Part shown: piece after piece, positions 1-8,591 of the stretch
How the letters are laid out: each line of letters begins with the position of its first letter
How positions within the stretch are numbered: the stretch's first letter is position 1
Origin: Caballeronia sordidicola
GTDB taxonomy: Bacteria > Pseudomonadota > Gammaproteobacteria > Burkholderiales > Burkholderiaceae
NCBI RefSeq assembly: GCF_000729995.1
Contig: NZ_JNFG01000006.1
Span: 186,001-250,000, forward strand
Direction: 5' to 3'
Length of the DNA: 64,000 bases
The notes under the pieces: generated by a model
Told to the model about the DNA's origin: nothing
What the model saw: only the letters and a program-made list of their open reading frames with translations
The model's database searches: none
Made by a program: the position numbers and the translations under genes

Positions 1-243
1 CTGCTGCGTTTCGAGTTTCCGGAGCGCCCGGGCGCGCTGATGAAATTCCTGTCGTCGATGGCGCCGAACTGGAATATCAGCCTGTTCCATTATCGGAACC
101 AGGGCGCGGATACCAGCTCGATTCTCGTTGGCGTTCAAGTGCCGGCATCGGAGAACGTTGAGTTCGGGCAATTCCTCGCCACCTTGGGTTATCAGTGGTG
201 GGACGAAGGCGCGAACCCCGTCTACAAGCTGTTCCTGGCCTGA
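1..243 (+). CDS. ilvA: Threonine dehydratase, biosynthetic (C-terminal part, cut by window edge)
   Basis: Only the last 80 residues are in the window, so the start and the PLP domain lie upstream. The visible part is the second ACT-like regulatory subdomain of biosynthetic threonine ammonia-lyase: FEFPERPGAL, then NISLFHYRNQGAD, then a C-terminus in NPVYKLFLA, all closely matching the end of the enterobacterial IlvA family. In the family the enzyme deaminates threonine to 2-oxobutanoate, the first committed step to isoleucine, and this domain mediates inhibition by isoleucine. It is followed after 7 bp by the nucleotidase gene on the same strand, so the two may share a transcript. Identification is firm; nothing can be said about its start or promoter. 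Confidence 0.93.
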   Translation: MLRFEFPERPGALMKFLSSMAPNWNISLFHYRNQGADTSSILVGVQVPASENVEFGQFLATLGYQWWDEGANPVYKLFLA

Positions 244-250
244 CGCGCGA

Positions 251-1159
251 ATGGCGTTCACGCTGGACGACAAGCTGGTCGTCGCGATTTCATCGCGGGC
301 GCTGTTCGACTTCGAAGAAGAAAACGAAGTCTACGAAGCCGGCGACTTGCGTGAATACGAAGCGCTGCAGCGTTCGCGGCTTCATGTGCCGGCCAAACCC
401 GGCATCGCGTTCTCGCTGATCGAGAAATTGCTCGCATTGAATGTGGATGGCGAACGGCGCGTGGAAGTCGTGATCCTGTCGCGCAGCGATCCCATCAGCG
501 GCTTACGCGCGTTCAGTTCGTGCAAGGAACACGGCTTGGCGATCGAGCGCGGCGTGTTCACGCGCGGCGGGTCGCCGTTCGGTTATCTGGAGCCGTTTCG
601 GGCGTCGCTGTTTCTATCGGCGAATTCCGCCGATGTCCGCGATGCTCTCGCCGCCGGCTTTCCCGCCGCGACGGTCGTGCCGCGAGCGCCGCTTGCCGCG
701 AGCCGGTATCCTGACGAAATTCGGATTGCTTTCGACGGTGATGCCGTGCTTTTCTCCGACGAAGCTGAGCAAGTGTTCCAGGCGCGGGGTTTGCCGGCCT
801 TTGTGGAACATGAAGTCGGCAAGAAGGAATTGCCGTTGATGAACGGCCCGTTGAAACCGTTGCTGGAAGCGCTTCATAAGCTGCAAAAACTTAGCCACGA
901 CACCACGCGGATGCGCATTCGCACGGCGCTTGTCACGGCGCGATCGGCGCCGGCTCATGAGCGGGCGATCCGGACGTTGATGGCCTGGAACATCGAAATC
1001 GACGAAGCGATGTTCCTCGGTGGATTGAACAAAGGCCCGTTTCTCGGCCAGTTCGAACCCGACTTTTTCTTCGACGACCAAATTGGCCATTGCGAGTCGG
1101 CTCGTGTCGTGACAGCGACGGGGCACGTTCCGAGTGGCATATCGAACGCATCATCATGA
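251..1159 (+). CDS. 5'-nucleotidase, cytosolic NT5C1-like family
   Basis: A 302-residue protein of the 5'-nucleotidase family related to animal cytosolic 5'-nucleotidase 1. Recognition rests on the N-terminal [15 protein letters not shown] block, which resembles the HAD-type first motif of that family, the [13 protein letters not shown] and [14 protein letters not shown] segments, and the [13 protein letters not shown] block near the C-terminus. The family removes phosphate from nucleoside monophosphates. No signal peptide is visible, so it should be cytoplasmic. The ATG at 251 was chosen because family homology begins there; an in-frame upstream ATG at 128 would overlap ilvA. Its stop overlaps the queF ATG (ATGA), implying translational coupling with queuosine synthesis. 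A role in purine salvage linked to queF is only inference. Confidence 0.8.
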   Translation: MAFTLDDKLVVAISSRALFDFEEENEVYEAGDLREYEALQRSRLHVPAKPGIAFSLIEKLLALNVDGERRVEVVILSRSDPISGLRAFSSCKEHGLAIERGVFTRGGSPFGYLEPFRASLFLSANSADVRDALAAGFPAATVVPRAPLAASRYPDEIRIAFDGDAVLFSDEAEQVFQARGLPAFVEHEVGKKELPLMNGPLKPLLEALHKLQKLSHDTTRMRIRTALVTARSAPAHERAIRTLMAWNIEIDEAMFLGGLNKGPFLGQFEPDFFFDDQIGHCESARVVTATGHVPSGISNASS

Positions 1160-1986
1160 ATACGCCCGAACAGTCTTCCCTTGGCAAGCCGGTCCACTAC
1201 AGCGAACGGTACGATCCGGCGCTGCTTTTTCCTATCGGCCGCAGGCCGGGACGCGACGCGCTCGGGCAGACGGGTCCGCTGCCATTTTTCGGCACCGATA
1301 TCTGGAATGCCTACGAGCTTTCGTGGCTGAACAAGAAAGGCAAACCGCAGATCGCGGTGGCGACGTTCATCGTGCCGGCTGATTCACCGAATATCGTTGA
1401 GTCGAAGTCGTTCAAGCTGTATCTGGGATCTTTCTCGCAGACGGCGTTTGAGTCTATCGATGAGGTTCGTGCGGCGATTCGCAAGGACGTTTCCGCGGTT
1501 TGCGGTGCGAATGTGTCTGTGCAGCTTGTCCCGCCGTATGAGTTTGGCGTAAAGCTCAAGATGGAAGAGTTTGAAGGGTTATCGCTGGATCGGCTCGATC
1601 TGGATGCCGATGTTTATGCCCCCGATCCTTCGTTACTGCGTGCCTCTTTTGGCGAATCGCCGGTCGATGAGACGCTGTTTTCGAACTTGCTGAAATCGAA
1701 TTGTCCGGTGACCGGGCAACCGGATTGGGGCAGCGTGCAGATTCGTTATGTTGGTGTGCCCATCGATCATGCAGGATTGCTGCGATATATCATTTCTTAT
1801 CGCGAACACACCGGGTTTCACGAGCAATGCGTTGAACAGATATTCCTGGATGTGATGCGTGAATGCAAACCGGAACGTCTCGCCGTTTATGCGCGATATA
1901 CACGGCGCGGCGGACTGGATATCAATCCGTTCAGGACCAACTTCAATCTGCCGTTGCCGGATAACGCGCGACTGGCGCGGCAATAA
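1156..1986 (+). CDS. queF: NADPH-dependent 7-cyano-7-deazaguanine reductase
   Basis: QueF reduces preQ0 to preQ1 with two NADPH, a late step of queuosine tRNA modification. The 276-residue length is that of the long bimodular (E. coli type) form. The active-site block [16 protein letters not shown] is present, giving the nucleophile Cys183 and the acid Asp190, and HTGFHEQC supplies the conserved substrate-binding Glu. The C-terminal [14 protein letters not shown] motif is also typical. The ATG at 1156 overlaps the preceding nucleotidase stop by 4 bp, so the two are likely translated together. A 10-bp inverted repeat follows the stop. Catalytic residues are all present and I expect an active enzyme. 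Confidence 0.95.
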   Translation: MNTPEQSSLGKPVHYSERYDPALLFPIGRRPGRDALGQTGPLPFFGTDIWNAYELSWLNKKGKPQIAVATFIVPADSPNIVESKSFKLYLGSFSQTAFESIDEVRAAIRKDVSAVCGANVSVQLVPPYEFGVKLKMEEFEGLSLDRLDLDADVYAPDPSLLRASFGESPVDETLFSNLLKSNCPVTGQPDWGSVQIRYVGVPIDHAGLLRYIISYREHTGFHEQCVEQIFLDVMRECKPERLAVYARYTRRGGLDINPFRTNFNLPLPDNARLARQ

Positions 1987-1991
1987 AGGAA

Positions 1992-2039
1992 TTCGCGCCG
2001 GGTTGGCATTAACCGGCAACCGGCGCGAACAAACCACCC
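1992..2039. terminator. Convergent inverted repeat between queF and ridA
   Basis: A perfect 10-bp stem (TTCGCGCCGG at 1992-2001 with CCGGCGCGAA at 2030-2039) encloses a loop that can itself fold. It fills the gap between two convergent genes. There is no clear T-tract on either side, so it is a likely bidirectional 3' end structure rather than a textbook intrinsic terminator. Confidence 0.5.
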
Positions 2040-2040
2040 G

Positions 2041-2421
2041 TTAAGCCTTCTTATAAGCCACGCAATCCACTTCAACCTTGCAATCGATCACCATCGATGA
2101 AACCACGCAAGCGCGCGCCGGCGGATGTTCACCGAAGTACTCTTTGAAGACCTTGTTAAACGAAGCGAAGTCGCGCGGATCATCAAGCCATACGCCGCAC
2201 CGAACTACATGCTCCGCGCCATACCCGGCTTCCTTCAAAATCGCGAAAACATTTTGAATCGCCTTATGTGATTGGGCCACAATCCCGCCCTCGATCACTT
2301 CGCCATTTTCCATCGGCGTCTGGCCTGAAACAAACAACCATCCATCCGCTTCAACAGCCCGAGAAAACGGCATCACCGCGCCGCCCTGTCCCTTTCCGCC
2401 TTCTACGCCATATCGTTTCAT
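2041..2421 (-). CDS. RidA family protein (YjgF/YER057c/UK114)
   Basis: A 126-residue single-domain RidA-superfamily protein. The family forms trimers; true RidA members hydrolyse reactive enamines/imines such as 2-aminoacrylate to keto acids. Visible features are WLFVSGQTPMENGEVIEGG, the conserved Arg103 in PPARACVVSSM, and the family length. It lies 19 bp downstream of the N-acyl-D-amino-acid deacylase on the same strand, and the divergent enzyme across the rpiR promoter is D-serine-dehydratase-like, which would release exactly this type of enamine. The link to that pathway is inference; the family call is secure. Its subclass (RidA or one of the Rid1-7 groups) cannot be fixed by eye. Confidence 0.88.
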   Translation of the reverse strand: MKRYGVEGGKGQGGAVMPFSRAVEADGWLFVSGQTPMENGEVIEGGIVAQSHKAIQNVFAILKEAGYGAEHVVRCGVWLDDPRDFASFNKVFKEYFGEHPPARACVVSSMVIDCKVEVDCVAYKKA

Positions 2422-2440
2422 TGCCTATCCTCAACGTTAA

Positions 2441-3922
2441 TCAAAAGTGCCCATGCGCATCGAGTCTGGAACCCTCGCCACGCGCCACAAAATGTCCCGC
2501 ACGCAATCCCGTCACGGCGCCGTCGAGATACGACAGCACCCCATTCACCCAAACCGCATCAATCCCGTCAGCCTCTTGCCGAGGTTCAGCGAACGTCGCG
2601 GTATCGCGGACCTTGTCGGCATCGAAGAGCACCAGGTCCGCGTGATAGCCCACCTGAATCTGACCGCGCTCCGACAACCCAAACCGTCGCGCTGATAACC
2701 CCGTCATCTTCCGCACCGCTTCCTCGAGCGGCACCAGCGACGTATCGCGCGCGTAATGCCCGAGCACCCGCGGGAACGCGCCCCATAAGCGCGGATGCGG
2801 CAGCGGGTCGTTCGGCAAACCGTCGGAGCCAACCATCGTCGCAGGATGCGACAGGATCCGCCGCACATCGTCCTCCGACATGTTGTGATACACCGCGCCC
2901 GCCGGCTGCAAGCGCTTCCCCGCCTCCTGCTGCGTCACGTTCCACTCGGCGGCAATCGCCGAAATCAACTTGCCAGCCATCTCCGGATGCGGTTCCGACC
3001 ACGTGATCGTGATGTCGATATCGCCGGTGACCTGCTTCAAATCGAGCGTCGATGAACTCCGGTTGTACGGATAACAATCGCATCCCACCGGCTGGCCCTC
3101 GCGCGTGTTTTCGAGCGACTTCAAGACCTCGACGCTGCGCCCCCAATTCGATGGCCCCGCGCACTTCAAATGCGAAATCACGACGGGAATACGCGCGTGT
3201 TTGCCCACGCGATACGCCTCGTCCATTGCATCGAGAATCGCATCGAATTCGGTGCGCATGTGCGTGGTGTACAACGCGCCCGAGTTGGCCAAGGGCTCGG
3301 CCAGCGCCATCACTTCTTCCGGCGGCGCGCTGAATGCCGAACCATAGGCAAGACCGCTGCTCAACCCAAGCGCGCCATTCGCCAGCGCTTCTTCCAGCTG
3401 AGCCCGCATGCCATCGATTTCCTCAGCCGATGCCCCGCGATCCAGCCGATCCATATGGTTGTTGCGCAACGCCGTGTGCCCGATCAACGCGCCCACGTTC
3501 ACGGCCGGCCGCGCCTCATTCACCGCGTCGATATAAGCGGCGAACGTCGGATACTGAAAGTCACCCTGTGCACCGAGCAGGTTCATCGGATCGGGCGGCT
3601 CGCCCTTCAGCGTCACCGGCGACGCGCTGATCCCGCAATTGCCGACAATCACCGTCGTCACACCCTGCGATATCTTCGGCAGCATCTGCGGCGATCGAAT
3701 GACGTGAGTATCGTCGTGCGTATGGACATCGATAAAACCCGGCGCCAGGACGCGCCCCTCAGCCTCCACGACATCCTCTGCCGTCCACCCCGTCAGCTCG
3801 CCGATCGCGACAATCCGGCCATACTTCACGGCCACATCGCCCCGAACCGCCGGTACGCCCGTTCCGTCGATCACCCGCGCGCCTTTGATCAGCGTATCGA
3901 CGTGTTCTCCATCCGATGCCAT
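2441..3922 (-). CDS. N-acyl-D-amino-acid deacylase (D-aminoacylase family)
   Basis: A 493-residue amidohydrolase-superfamily enzyme that removes the acyl group from N-acyl-D-amino acids. Metal ligands are visible in FIDVHTHDD (His67, His69) and the family Cys in GNCGIS (Cys96), followed by the conserved TTHMRTE and ISHLKCAG blocks that carry later metal and substrate residues. The C-terminal beta-sandwich strand (HADLVLFDADKVRD) is typical. Length fits the family (about 480-500). It sits 41 bp downstream of an RpiR regulator and 19 bp upstream of ridA, suggesting an rpiR-deacylase-ridA transcript. Which D-amino acid is preferred cannot be told. Cytoplasmic, as no signal peptide is seen. Confidence 0.88.
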   Translation of the reverse strand: MASDGEHVDTLIKGARVIDGTGVPAVRGDVAVKYGRIVAIGELTGWTAEDVVEAEGRVLAPGFIDVHTHDDTHVIRSPQMLPKISQGVTTVIVGNCGISASPVTLKGEPPDPMNLLGAQGDFQYPTFAAYIDAVNEARPAVNVGALIGHTALRNNHMDRLDRGASAEEIDGMRAQLEEALANGALGLSSGLAYGSAFSAPPEEVMALAEPLANSGALYTTHMRTEFDAILDAMDEAYRVGKHARIPVVISHLKCAGPSNWGRSVEVLKSLENTREGQPVGCDCYPYNRSSSTLDLKQVTGDIDITITWSEPHPEMAGKLISAIAAEWNVTQQEAGKRLQPAGAVYHNMSEDDVRRILSHPATMVGSDGLPNDPLPHPRLWGAFPRVLGHYARDTSLVPLEEAVRKMTGLSARRFGLSERGQIQVGYHADLVLFDADKVRDTATFAEPRQEADGIDAVWVNGVLSYLDGAVTGLRAGHFVARGEGSRLDAHGHF

Positions 3923-3963
3923 GCTTTATCTCCCGAAAATTCGCGCGCTTGCTTGAGCGCAGT

Positions 3964-4875
3964 TCAATCGCCCAAAGGCTGGCGCTCGTCCACACCACCA
4001 CCCCGATAAGCGTCCAGCGCGTGTTTCATGCGCCGCAAAAGCTCGCGGCTCGTCTCCCCCTGCTTCACGGCAAGTTCGGTGACGAGCAGGTCAAGCGCCA
4101 TCAACATGGCGTAGCGGGACGTCGACGGCTTGTAGATGAAATCAGTTTCGTTCGCGATGATCGGAATCAGCCAGTTGGCCAATTGCGCGAGCGGCGACGC
4201 GGGCGCGGTCAGCGCAATCACGCGCGCGCCATATTCCCGCGCGATCCTGCAGCTCTCCACCATTTCAGGCGTCTGCCCCGTCACCGATAAAGCCACCACT
4301 ACATGCTCGCGCGAAAGCGTGGCGGCGACCATCCGCTGCAGCAATCCATCCTGATACGACGCCACCGGCCGCCCCAGCCGGACCAGTCGGAAGCGCATTT
4401 CATCGGCTAAAGCGGTCGATCCGCCGCCCATGCCGAAGACGTAGATCATCTGCGCATCGGCGAGCGCGTCGGCGGCAGCGGCAATCGGCGCCGCTCGCAG
4501 CGCGCCGCGATTGTGAGCGAGCGTAGTATGGATATCGTCGAAAATACGGGCGGCGAGTGAATCAGCGGGGTCATCGGCGTCGGTTTCATCATACGAAGCA
4601 CCGCGCAAGAACCGTTGTCCGACCGCCGCCGCCTGAGCCAGCCGCAATTTAAGCTCGCGCACGTCCTGGCATCCGACCGCCTTGGCAAAGCGCGTCACGG
4701 TCGCAATGCTGACCTCGGCTTTTTTTGCGAGCGCGCCAATGCTGGCACGCGATGCACCGGTCAAATCGTCGAGAATGAGCGCCGCGACCTTCCGTTCCGC
4801 CGAACGCAATTCGGGCGCGCGCTCGGCAATCCGGGCGACGATATCGAAGGCGAGCGGTTCAGACGAAACGTTCAT
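3964..4875 (-). CDS. RpiR (MurR/RpiR) family transcriptional regulator
   Basis: A 303-residue regulator with an N-terminal HTH_6 domain (about residues 1-80, with the helix-turn-helix in IGALAKKAEVSIATVTRFAKAVG) and a C-terminal SIS domain (about 130-260, YVFGMGGGSTALADEMRFRL) that in the family binds a phosphosugar or other phosphorylated effector. The start at 4875 (MNVSSEP) was chosen because homology begins there; an upstream in-frame ATG would extend it through the divergent promoter. It heads the deacylase-ridA genes and faces the D-serine-dehydratase-like gene, so it most likely controls both directions. RpiR proteins next to D-aminoacylase genes are common, but the effector here is unknown. 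Confidence 0.85.
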   Translation of the reverse strand: MNVSSEPLAFDIVARIAERAPELRSAERKVAALILDDLTGASRASIGALAKKAEVSIATVTRFAKAVGCQDVRELKLRLAQAAAVGQRFLRGASYDETDADDPADSLAARIFDDIHTTLAHNRGALRAAPIAAAADALADAQMIYVFGMGGGSTALADEMRFRLVRLGRPVASYQDGLLQRMVAATLSREHVVVALSVTGQTPEMVESCRIAREYGARVIALTAPASPLAQLANWLIPIIANETDFIYKPSTSRYAMLMALDLLVTELAVKQGETSRELLRRMKHALDAYRGGGVDERQPLGD

Positions 4876-4897
4876 TGAGACCCTTTTATCCAGGCGT

Positions 4898-4940
4898 GGT
4901 ACTAAATAACAATGTCTCGGGCATCGTACTTTCTGTACCA
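4898..4940. promoter_or_regulatory. Candidate operator in the rpiR / D-serine dehydratase divergent promoter
   Basis: TGGTAC at 4898-4903 and its exact complement GTACCA at 4935-4940 flank an AT-richer stretch; a third GTAC lies at 4926-4929, five bases from the one at 4935. Paired GTAC half-sites between a regulator and its divergent target are what an RpiR dimer or tetramer site would look like. This is inference from symmetry and position only. Confidence 0.35.
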
Positions 4941-5023
4941 TATTCACGTCAATCCCGATATTGAATCGAACACATCGGTATAAGCCCCCAACTCTATACA
5001 AACGAACGATGGAGTAGCAGCAC

Positions 5024-6298
5024 ATGAAAGTTACAAACTATCAAAGCGCGACAATCGACCCTTTCGGCAAGGGTCTGGGCATGGTGCCGGGCGTCAGCGT
5101 GCATCTCGTGGATGCCGCGCGCCTTGACTGGAATCTGCTTGACGAAGACGTGAGCCTGCCGGCCGCCGTGCTGTACGCGGACCGGATCGAGCACAACCTG
5201 AAGTGGATGCAGGCCTTCGTGGCCGAATACGGCGTCAAACTCGCGCCGCACGGCAAGACAACCATGGCGCCGCAATTGTTTCGCCGCCAGCTGGAAGCCG
5301 GCGCGTGGGGCATCACGCTTGCCACCGCGCATCAAGTGCGCGCGGCGTATCGCGGCGGTGTGCATCGTGTGCTGATGGCGAACCAATTGGTCGGCAAACG
5401 CAACATGGGCATGATCGCGGAGCTGCTCACGGACCCGGGCTTCGAGTTCCATTGCCTGGTGGATTCTGCGGACAACGTCGACCAGCTCGGCGCGTATTTC
5501 AGCGATGTGAACAAGCACGTGAACGTGCTGCTCGAACTCGGCGTGGCGGGCGGCCGGACCGGTATTCGCGACGACGCGCAGCGCGACGCGGTGCTGGCCG
5601 CCATTGCACGCTGGCCCGATGCCGTGAAGCTCACGGGCGTCGAAATCTATGAAGGTGTACTGCAGGACGAATCGAAGGTCCGCGCGTTTTTACAGAACGC
5701 GGTCGACGTCACGCGCAAGCTGGTCGCCGACGGCAAGATCGAACGCAAGCCGGCCATTCTGTCGGGTGCGGGATCGGCGTGGTACGACGTTGTCGCCGAT
5801 GAATTCGCGAAAGCGAATAGCGACGCAATCGAAGTCATCCTGCGTCCGGGCTGTTATCTGACGCACGACGTGGGTGTCTATAAGAAAGCGCAGAACGAGA
5901 TTTTCGCGCGCAATCCGATCGCGAAGAAAATGGGCGAAGGGTTGAAACCGGCGCTGCAATTGTGGGCCTACGTGCAGTCGATTCCGGAGCCGGATCGCGT
6001 GATCATCGGCCTGGGAAAACGCGATGCCGCGTTCGACTCCGGGATGCCCGAACCCGCGCGCCACTTCCGTCCCGGCACGCAATGGCCGCGCGATATCCAA
6101 ACGGATGAAGGCTGGGAGATTTTCGGCATGATGGATCAGCACGCGTATTTGCGAATCAAGCCGGGCGATGACATCAAGGTCGGCGACATGATCGCGTTTG
6201 ACATCTCTCACCCCTGCCTGACGTTCGACAAATGGCGCCAGATTTTGGTCCTCGATACAAAATACCGCGTGAAGGAAGTGATCGAAACGTCGTTCTAG
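5024..6298 (+). CDS. D-serine dehydratase-like / D-threonine aldolase family PLP enzyme
   Basis: A 424-residue fold-type III PLP enzyme (alanine-racemase-like N-terminal barrel, D-serine-dehydratase-like C-terminal domain). The PLP lysine is Lys78 in APHGKTTMAP. Near the end, SHPCLTFDKW gives His396 and Cys398. In this family a His-x-Cys pair binds the zinc of D-serine dehydratases, whereas D-threonine aldolases carry His-x-Asp, so I favour D-amino-acid dehydratase/deaminase chemistry. It is divergent from the rpiR-deacylase-ridA set and a good Shine-Dalgarno (GGAG at 5011) precedes the ATG. Proposed role: it deaminates D-amino acids released by the deacylase, with RidA clearing the enamine. 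Its stop overlaps the marR stop on the other strand. Confidence 0.82.
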   Translation: MKVTNYQSATIDPFGKGLGMVPGVSVHLVDAARLDWNLLDEDVSLPAAVLYADRIEHNLKWMQAFVAEYGVKLAPHGKTTMAPQLFRRQLEAGAWGITLATAHQVRAAYRGGVHRVLMANQLVGKRNMGMIAELLTDPGFEFHCLVDSADNVDQLGAYFSDVNKHVNVLLELGVAGGRTGIRDDAQRDAVLAAIARWPDAVKLTGVEIYEGVLQDESKVRAFLQNAVDVTRKLVADGKIERKPAILSGAGSAWYDVVADEFAKANSDAIEVILRPGCYLTHDVGVYKKAQNEIFARNPIAKKMGEGLKPALQLWAYVQSIPEPDRVIIGLGKRDAAFDSGMPEPARHFRPGTQWPRDIQTDEGWEIFGMMDQHAYLRIKPGDDIKVGDMIAFDISHPCLTFDKWRQILVLDTKYRVKEVIETSF

Positions 6299-6891
6299 GC
6301 TTCGTCGGGAAGGGCGGCGCTGTCTGTGCCGCTCACCTCGGCCGTTCCCGCGGCCACTTCTTGAATCCGTTGCTCCAGCGTGCGCAACGCGTCGGAGAGC
6401 GCCGTGACGGCGTCATCGGGAAGCGTCGACAGCGTTTCGTGAAGGAACTCATTGCGGCGCGGCATCCCGGCTTCAGTCACGGCGCGGCCGGCATCGGTGA
6501 GAATTACGTTCGATACCCGGTTGTCCCGCTGATCGACACTGCGCGTAATCCAGCCCAGCGTCTCCAGCGTCTTCAACTGCCGCGTGAGCGCGCCCGGGTC
6601 CACGCGCAACCGCTCCACCAGCCGCTTCTGCGACAACTCGCCCGCGTGCTCGTGCAGCGCGAGCAGGATGCGCCAGCGCGGCATCGGATGACCGACCTGC
6701 GATTCGAACGCCTGCATGAACACACGATAAGTGCGTCCGAACTGGTGTATGAAGGCAATACGTTCCGTTTCGTCCATGCTGGTTGATTCCCGGCTAACCG
6801 CTTTGATGCTGGTTGCTTCAGCGTTGCGCGTTTGCGTGTCGTTCGCGCCCGTAGTGCCCTTGGCACGCCTGGTTTCGGATATCGAGCTCAT
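6295..6891 (-). CDS. MarR family transcriptional regulator
   Basis: A winged-helix MarR regulator. The core runs from MDETERIAFIHQF through the HTH (LSQKRLVERLRVDPGALTRQLKTLETLGWI) and the wing (RSVDQRDNRVSNVILTDAG). The start at 6891 was chosen because its ATG overlaps the stop of the upstream MFS pump gene (ATGA), giving a 198-residue protein; the internal ATG at 6777 would give a 160-residue protein of more usual MarR length, and the true start could be either. Co-transcription with a DHA2 efflux pump is the classic EmrR/MarR arrangement, and a MarR-like palindrome lies in front of the pump gene. Its ligand is unknown. Confidence 0.87.
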   Translation of the reverse strand: MSSISETRRAKGTTGANDTQTRNAEATSIKAVSRESTSMDETERIAFIHQFGRTYRVFMQAFESQVGHPMPRWRILLALHEHAGELSQKRLVERLRVDPGALTRQLKTLETLGWITRSVDQRDNRVSNVILTDAGRAVTEAGMPRRNEFLHETLSTLPDDAVTALSDALRTLEQRIQEVAAGTAEVSGTDSAALPDEA

Positions 6892-8486
6892 TCGGCCACG
6901 ATCGACGGTTCGATTTTCGCGCCCTTCAAACGCACCGTCGGTACGCGACGCGATTGCCACACAGCCACTACCGCCACAACCGCCGCCACCGCCAAACCGA
7001 TGTGAATGGCCGCAACCAGGGATTCGCGCGCCGATTCAAGCAACATCGCGCCGTTATGACCGGCGTTCGCGAGCTGCGAGAGCAACGTGGTCTGCGCGTC
7101 ATGGTTGATCAGGATCTGCGGATCGCTCAGGTCGCTGAGCCAGTGGGTGGCGTTGTCTTTATCGAGTGCGAGCTGCACGCCGCTCGCATACAGATGGCCG
7201 ATCAGCGTGCCGGTCAGCGCCGTGCCGATCATCCCGCCAATCATTCGCAGCGACTGCAGCAGCGCCGTCGCAATTCCCAGATGTTCTCTTCCCGCAGTCA
7301 ACTGCGCGAACACGGTGAGGTTCGGCATGACAAAACCCAGCCCCATTCCGCCCAGCACCATGAACGCCATCAACAGCGGACGCGGCATTGAGCGCGTGGC
7401 GATCACCACGCCGAGACACGCCACCGCGAGCAGCGCGAAACCGACGAACAACATGGCGTTGGGATTCTTCACACGGGTCACGATCCGGCCATTCACGATA
7501 CTGCCGATCGTAATGAACACCACCAGCGGCGTGATCATCAGCCCGGCGTCTTTCGGCGACATCCCAAAACCACCCTGGAACAGCAGCGGCGCGTAAAACA
7601 GCAGCGAAAACATCGAGAAACCGCCGAGAATTGCCAGTGTGAAGAGCGCGGACAGGCTCTTGTTGCGGAACATATCGACGGGAAGAATGGCGTAATCGCA
7701 GCGCCGTTCCCACTTCCAGAGCGCGAAACCGGACGCAACGCTCACAACCAGCAAAATCAGTGACTCCGCCGATAAGCCGTGCTTCGGCAACATTTCGACG
7801 AACAATTGCAGCGAACCGAGCGCAATCGCGATCAGGCCCGCGCCTTGCCAGTCCAGACGCATCTTGCCTTCATGCTTGACGTGCCGAAGATGCGGCAGGA
7901 AACGCCAGACGAAAAAGACCGATAGCAGGCCCACGGGCAGATTCACGTAGAACACGGAGCGCCAACCGTAGTATTGAGTCAGAATCCCGCCAAGCGACGG
8001 ACCGACCGCGTTCGCAATACCGAACGCCGAACTCATCATCACTTGCCAGCGAAGGCGCACGACGGAGTCAGGAAAGAGATCGGCGATGCAGGCAAACGCA
8101 GTGCCGACCAGCATGCCGCCGCCAATGCCCTGAAGGCCGCGCGCAAGCACGAGGAAGAGCATGTTGTTGGCGAGGCCGCAAAGCGCGGATGCAACGGTGA
8201 ACACGACGATTGACGCGATCACGAACGGCTTGCGCCCGTAATAGTCGCCGAGCCGCCCGAAAATTGGCACGGTGATGACGGACGTGAGCAAGTATGAAGT
8301 GGCGACCCAGGCGTAGAGGTCAAAACCCCTGAGTTCTGCGACGATGGTCGGCAACGCCGTCCCGACCACGGTTTGATCGAGCGCGACCAGCATGGTCACG
8401 AAGCAGACGCCCAGCATCGCCATCAGCGATTCGCGAAACGGGAGCACTTGTCCTGCGGAGTGATGCTCGGCAGTATGAACGGCCAT
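6888..8486 (-). CDS. MFS multidrug efflux pump, DHA2 (EmrB/QacA-like, 14 TM) family
   Basis: A 532-residue inner-membrane proton antiporter of the drug:H+ antiporter-2 family. Visible signatures are the LDQTVVGTALPTI motif in TM1, the loop motif GRLGDYYGRKPF, the motif GLQGIGGGMLVG in TM4-5, and enough hydrophobic segments for 14 helices. The ATG at 8486 (MAVHTAEHHS) was chosen over an upstream in-frame ATG at 8531 because the latter would begin inside the predicted -10 element. It is the first gene of a pump-marR operon and is separated by 105 bp from the divergent EcsC-family gene. Substrates cannot be predicted; export of drugs or aromatic acids is typical. Confidence 0.9.
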   Translation of the reverse strand: MAVHTAEHHSAGQVLPFRESLMAMLGVCFVTMLVALDQTVVGTALPTIVAELRGFDLYAWVATSYLLTSVITVPIFGRLGDYYGRKPFVIASIVVFTVASALCGLANNMLFLVLARGLQGIGGGMLVGTAFACIADLFPDSVVRLRWQVMMSSAFGIANAVGPSLGGILTQYYGWRSVFYVNLPVGLLSVFFVWRFLPHLRHVKHEGKMRLDWQGAGLIAIALGSLQLFVEMLPKHGLSAESLILLVVSVASGFALWKWERRCDYAILPVDMFRNKSLSALFTLAILGGFSMFSLLFYAPLLFQGGFGMSPKDAGLMITPLVVFITIGSIVNGRIVTRVKNPNAMLFVGFALLAVACLGVVIATRSMPRPLLMAFMVLGGMGLGFVMPNLTVFAQLTAGREHLGIATALLQSLRMIGGMIGTALTGTLIGHLYASGVQLALDKDNATHWLSDLSDPQILINHDAQTTLLSQLANAGHNGAMLLESARESLVAAIHIGLAVAAVVAVVAVWQSRRVPTVRLKGAKIEPSIVAE

Positions 8487-8504
8487 TTTTTGATACCGCA
8501 ATGA

Positions 8505-8532
8505 TTGACTTGTCAACAGAACGCGAATCATA
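8505..8532 (-). promoter_or_regulatory. Pump-marR promoter with candidate MarR operator
   Basis: On the minus strand an extended -10 (TG-C-TATGAT, core at 8527-8532) is followed by the perfect palindrome TTGAC-TT-GTCAA at 8505-8516, which would occupy about +4 to +15 of the transcript and lies 18 bp upstream of the pump start. A short perfect dyad covering the transcription start is typical of autorepressing MarR proteins. Binding is inferred. Confidence 0.5.
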
Positions 8533-8591
8533 GCACGGTGAAAGGCTGTAATCCCAGGCCAGACGCCTTCTCAACCCTTTAGAAATCCGCC

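Noticed and set aside
3170..4009. A long plus-strand frame (279 codons) opposite the D-amino-acid deacylase
   Set aside because: It is Arg/His-rich, has no homology, and lies fully opposite two clear genes; a high-GC shadow.
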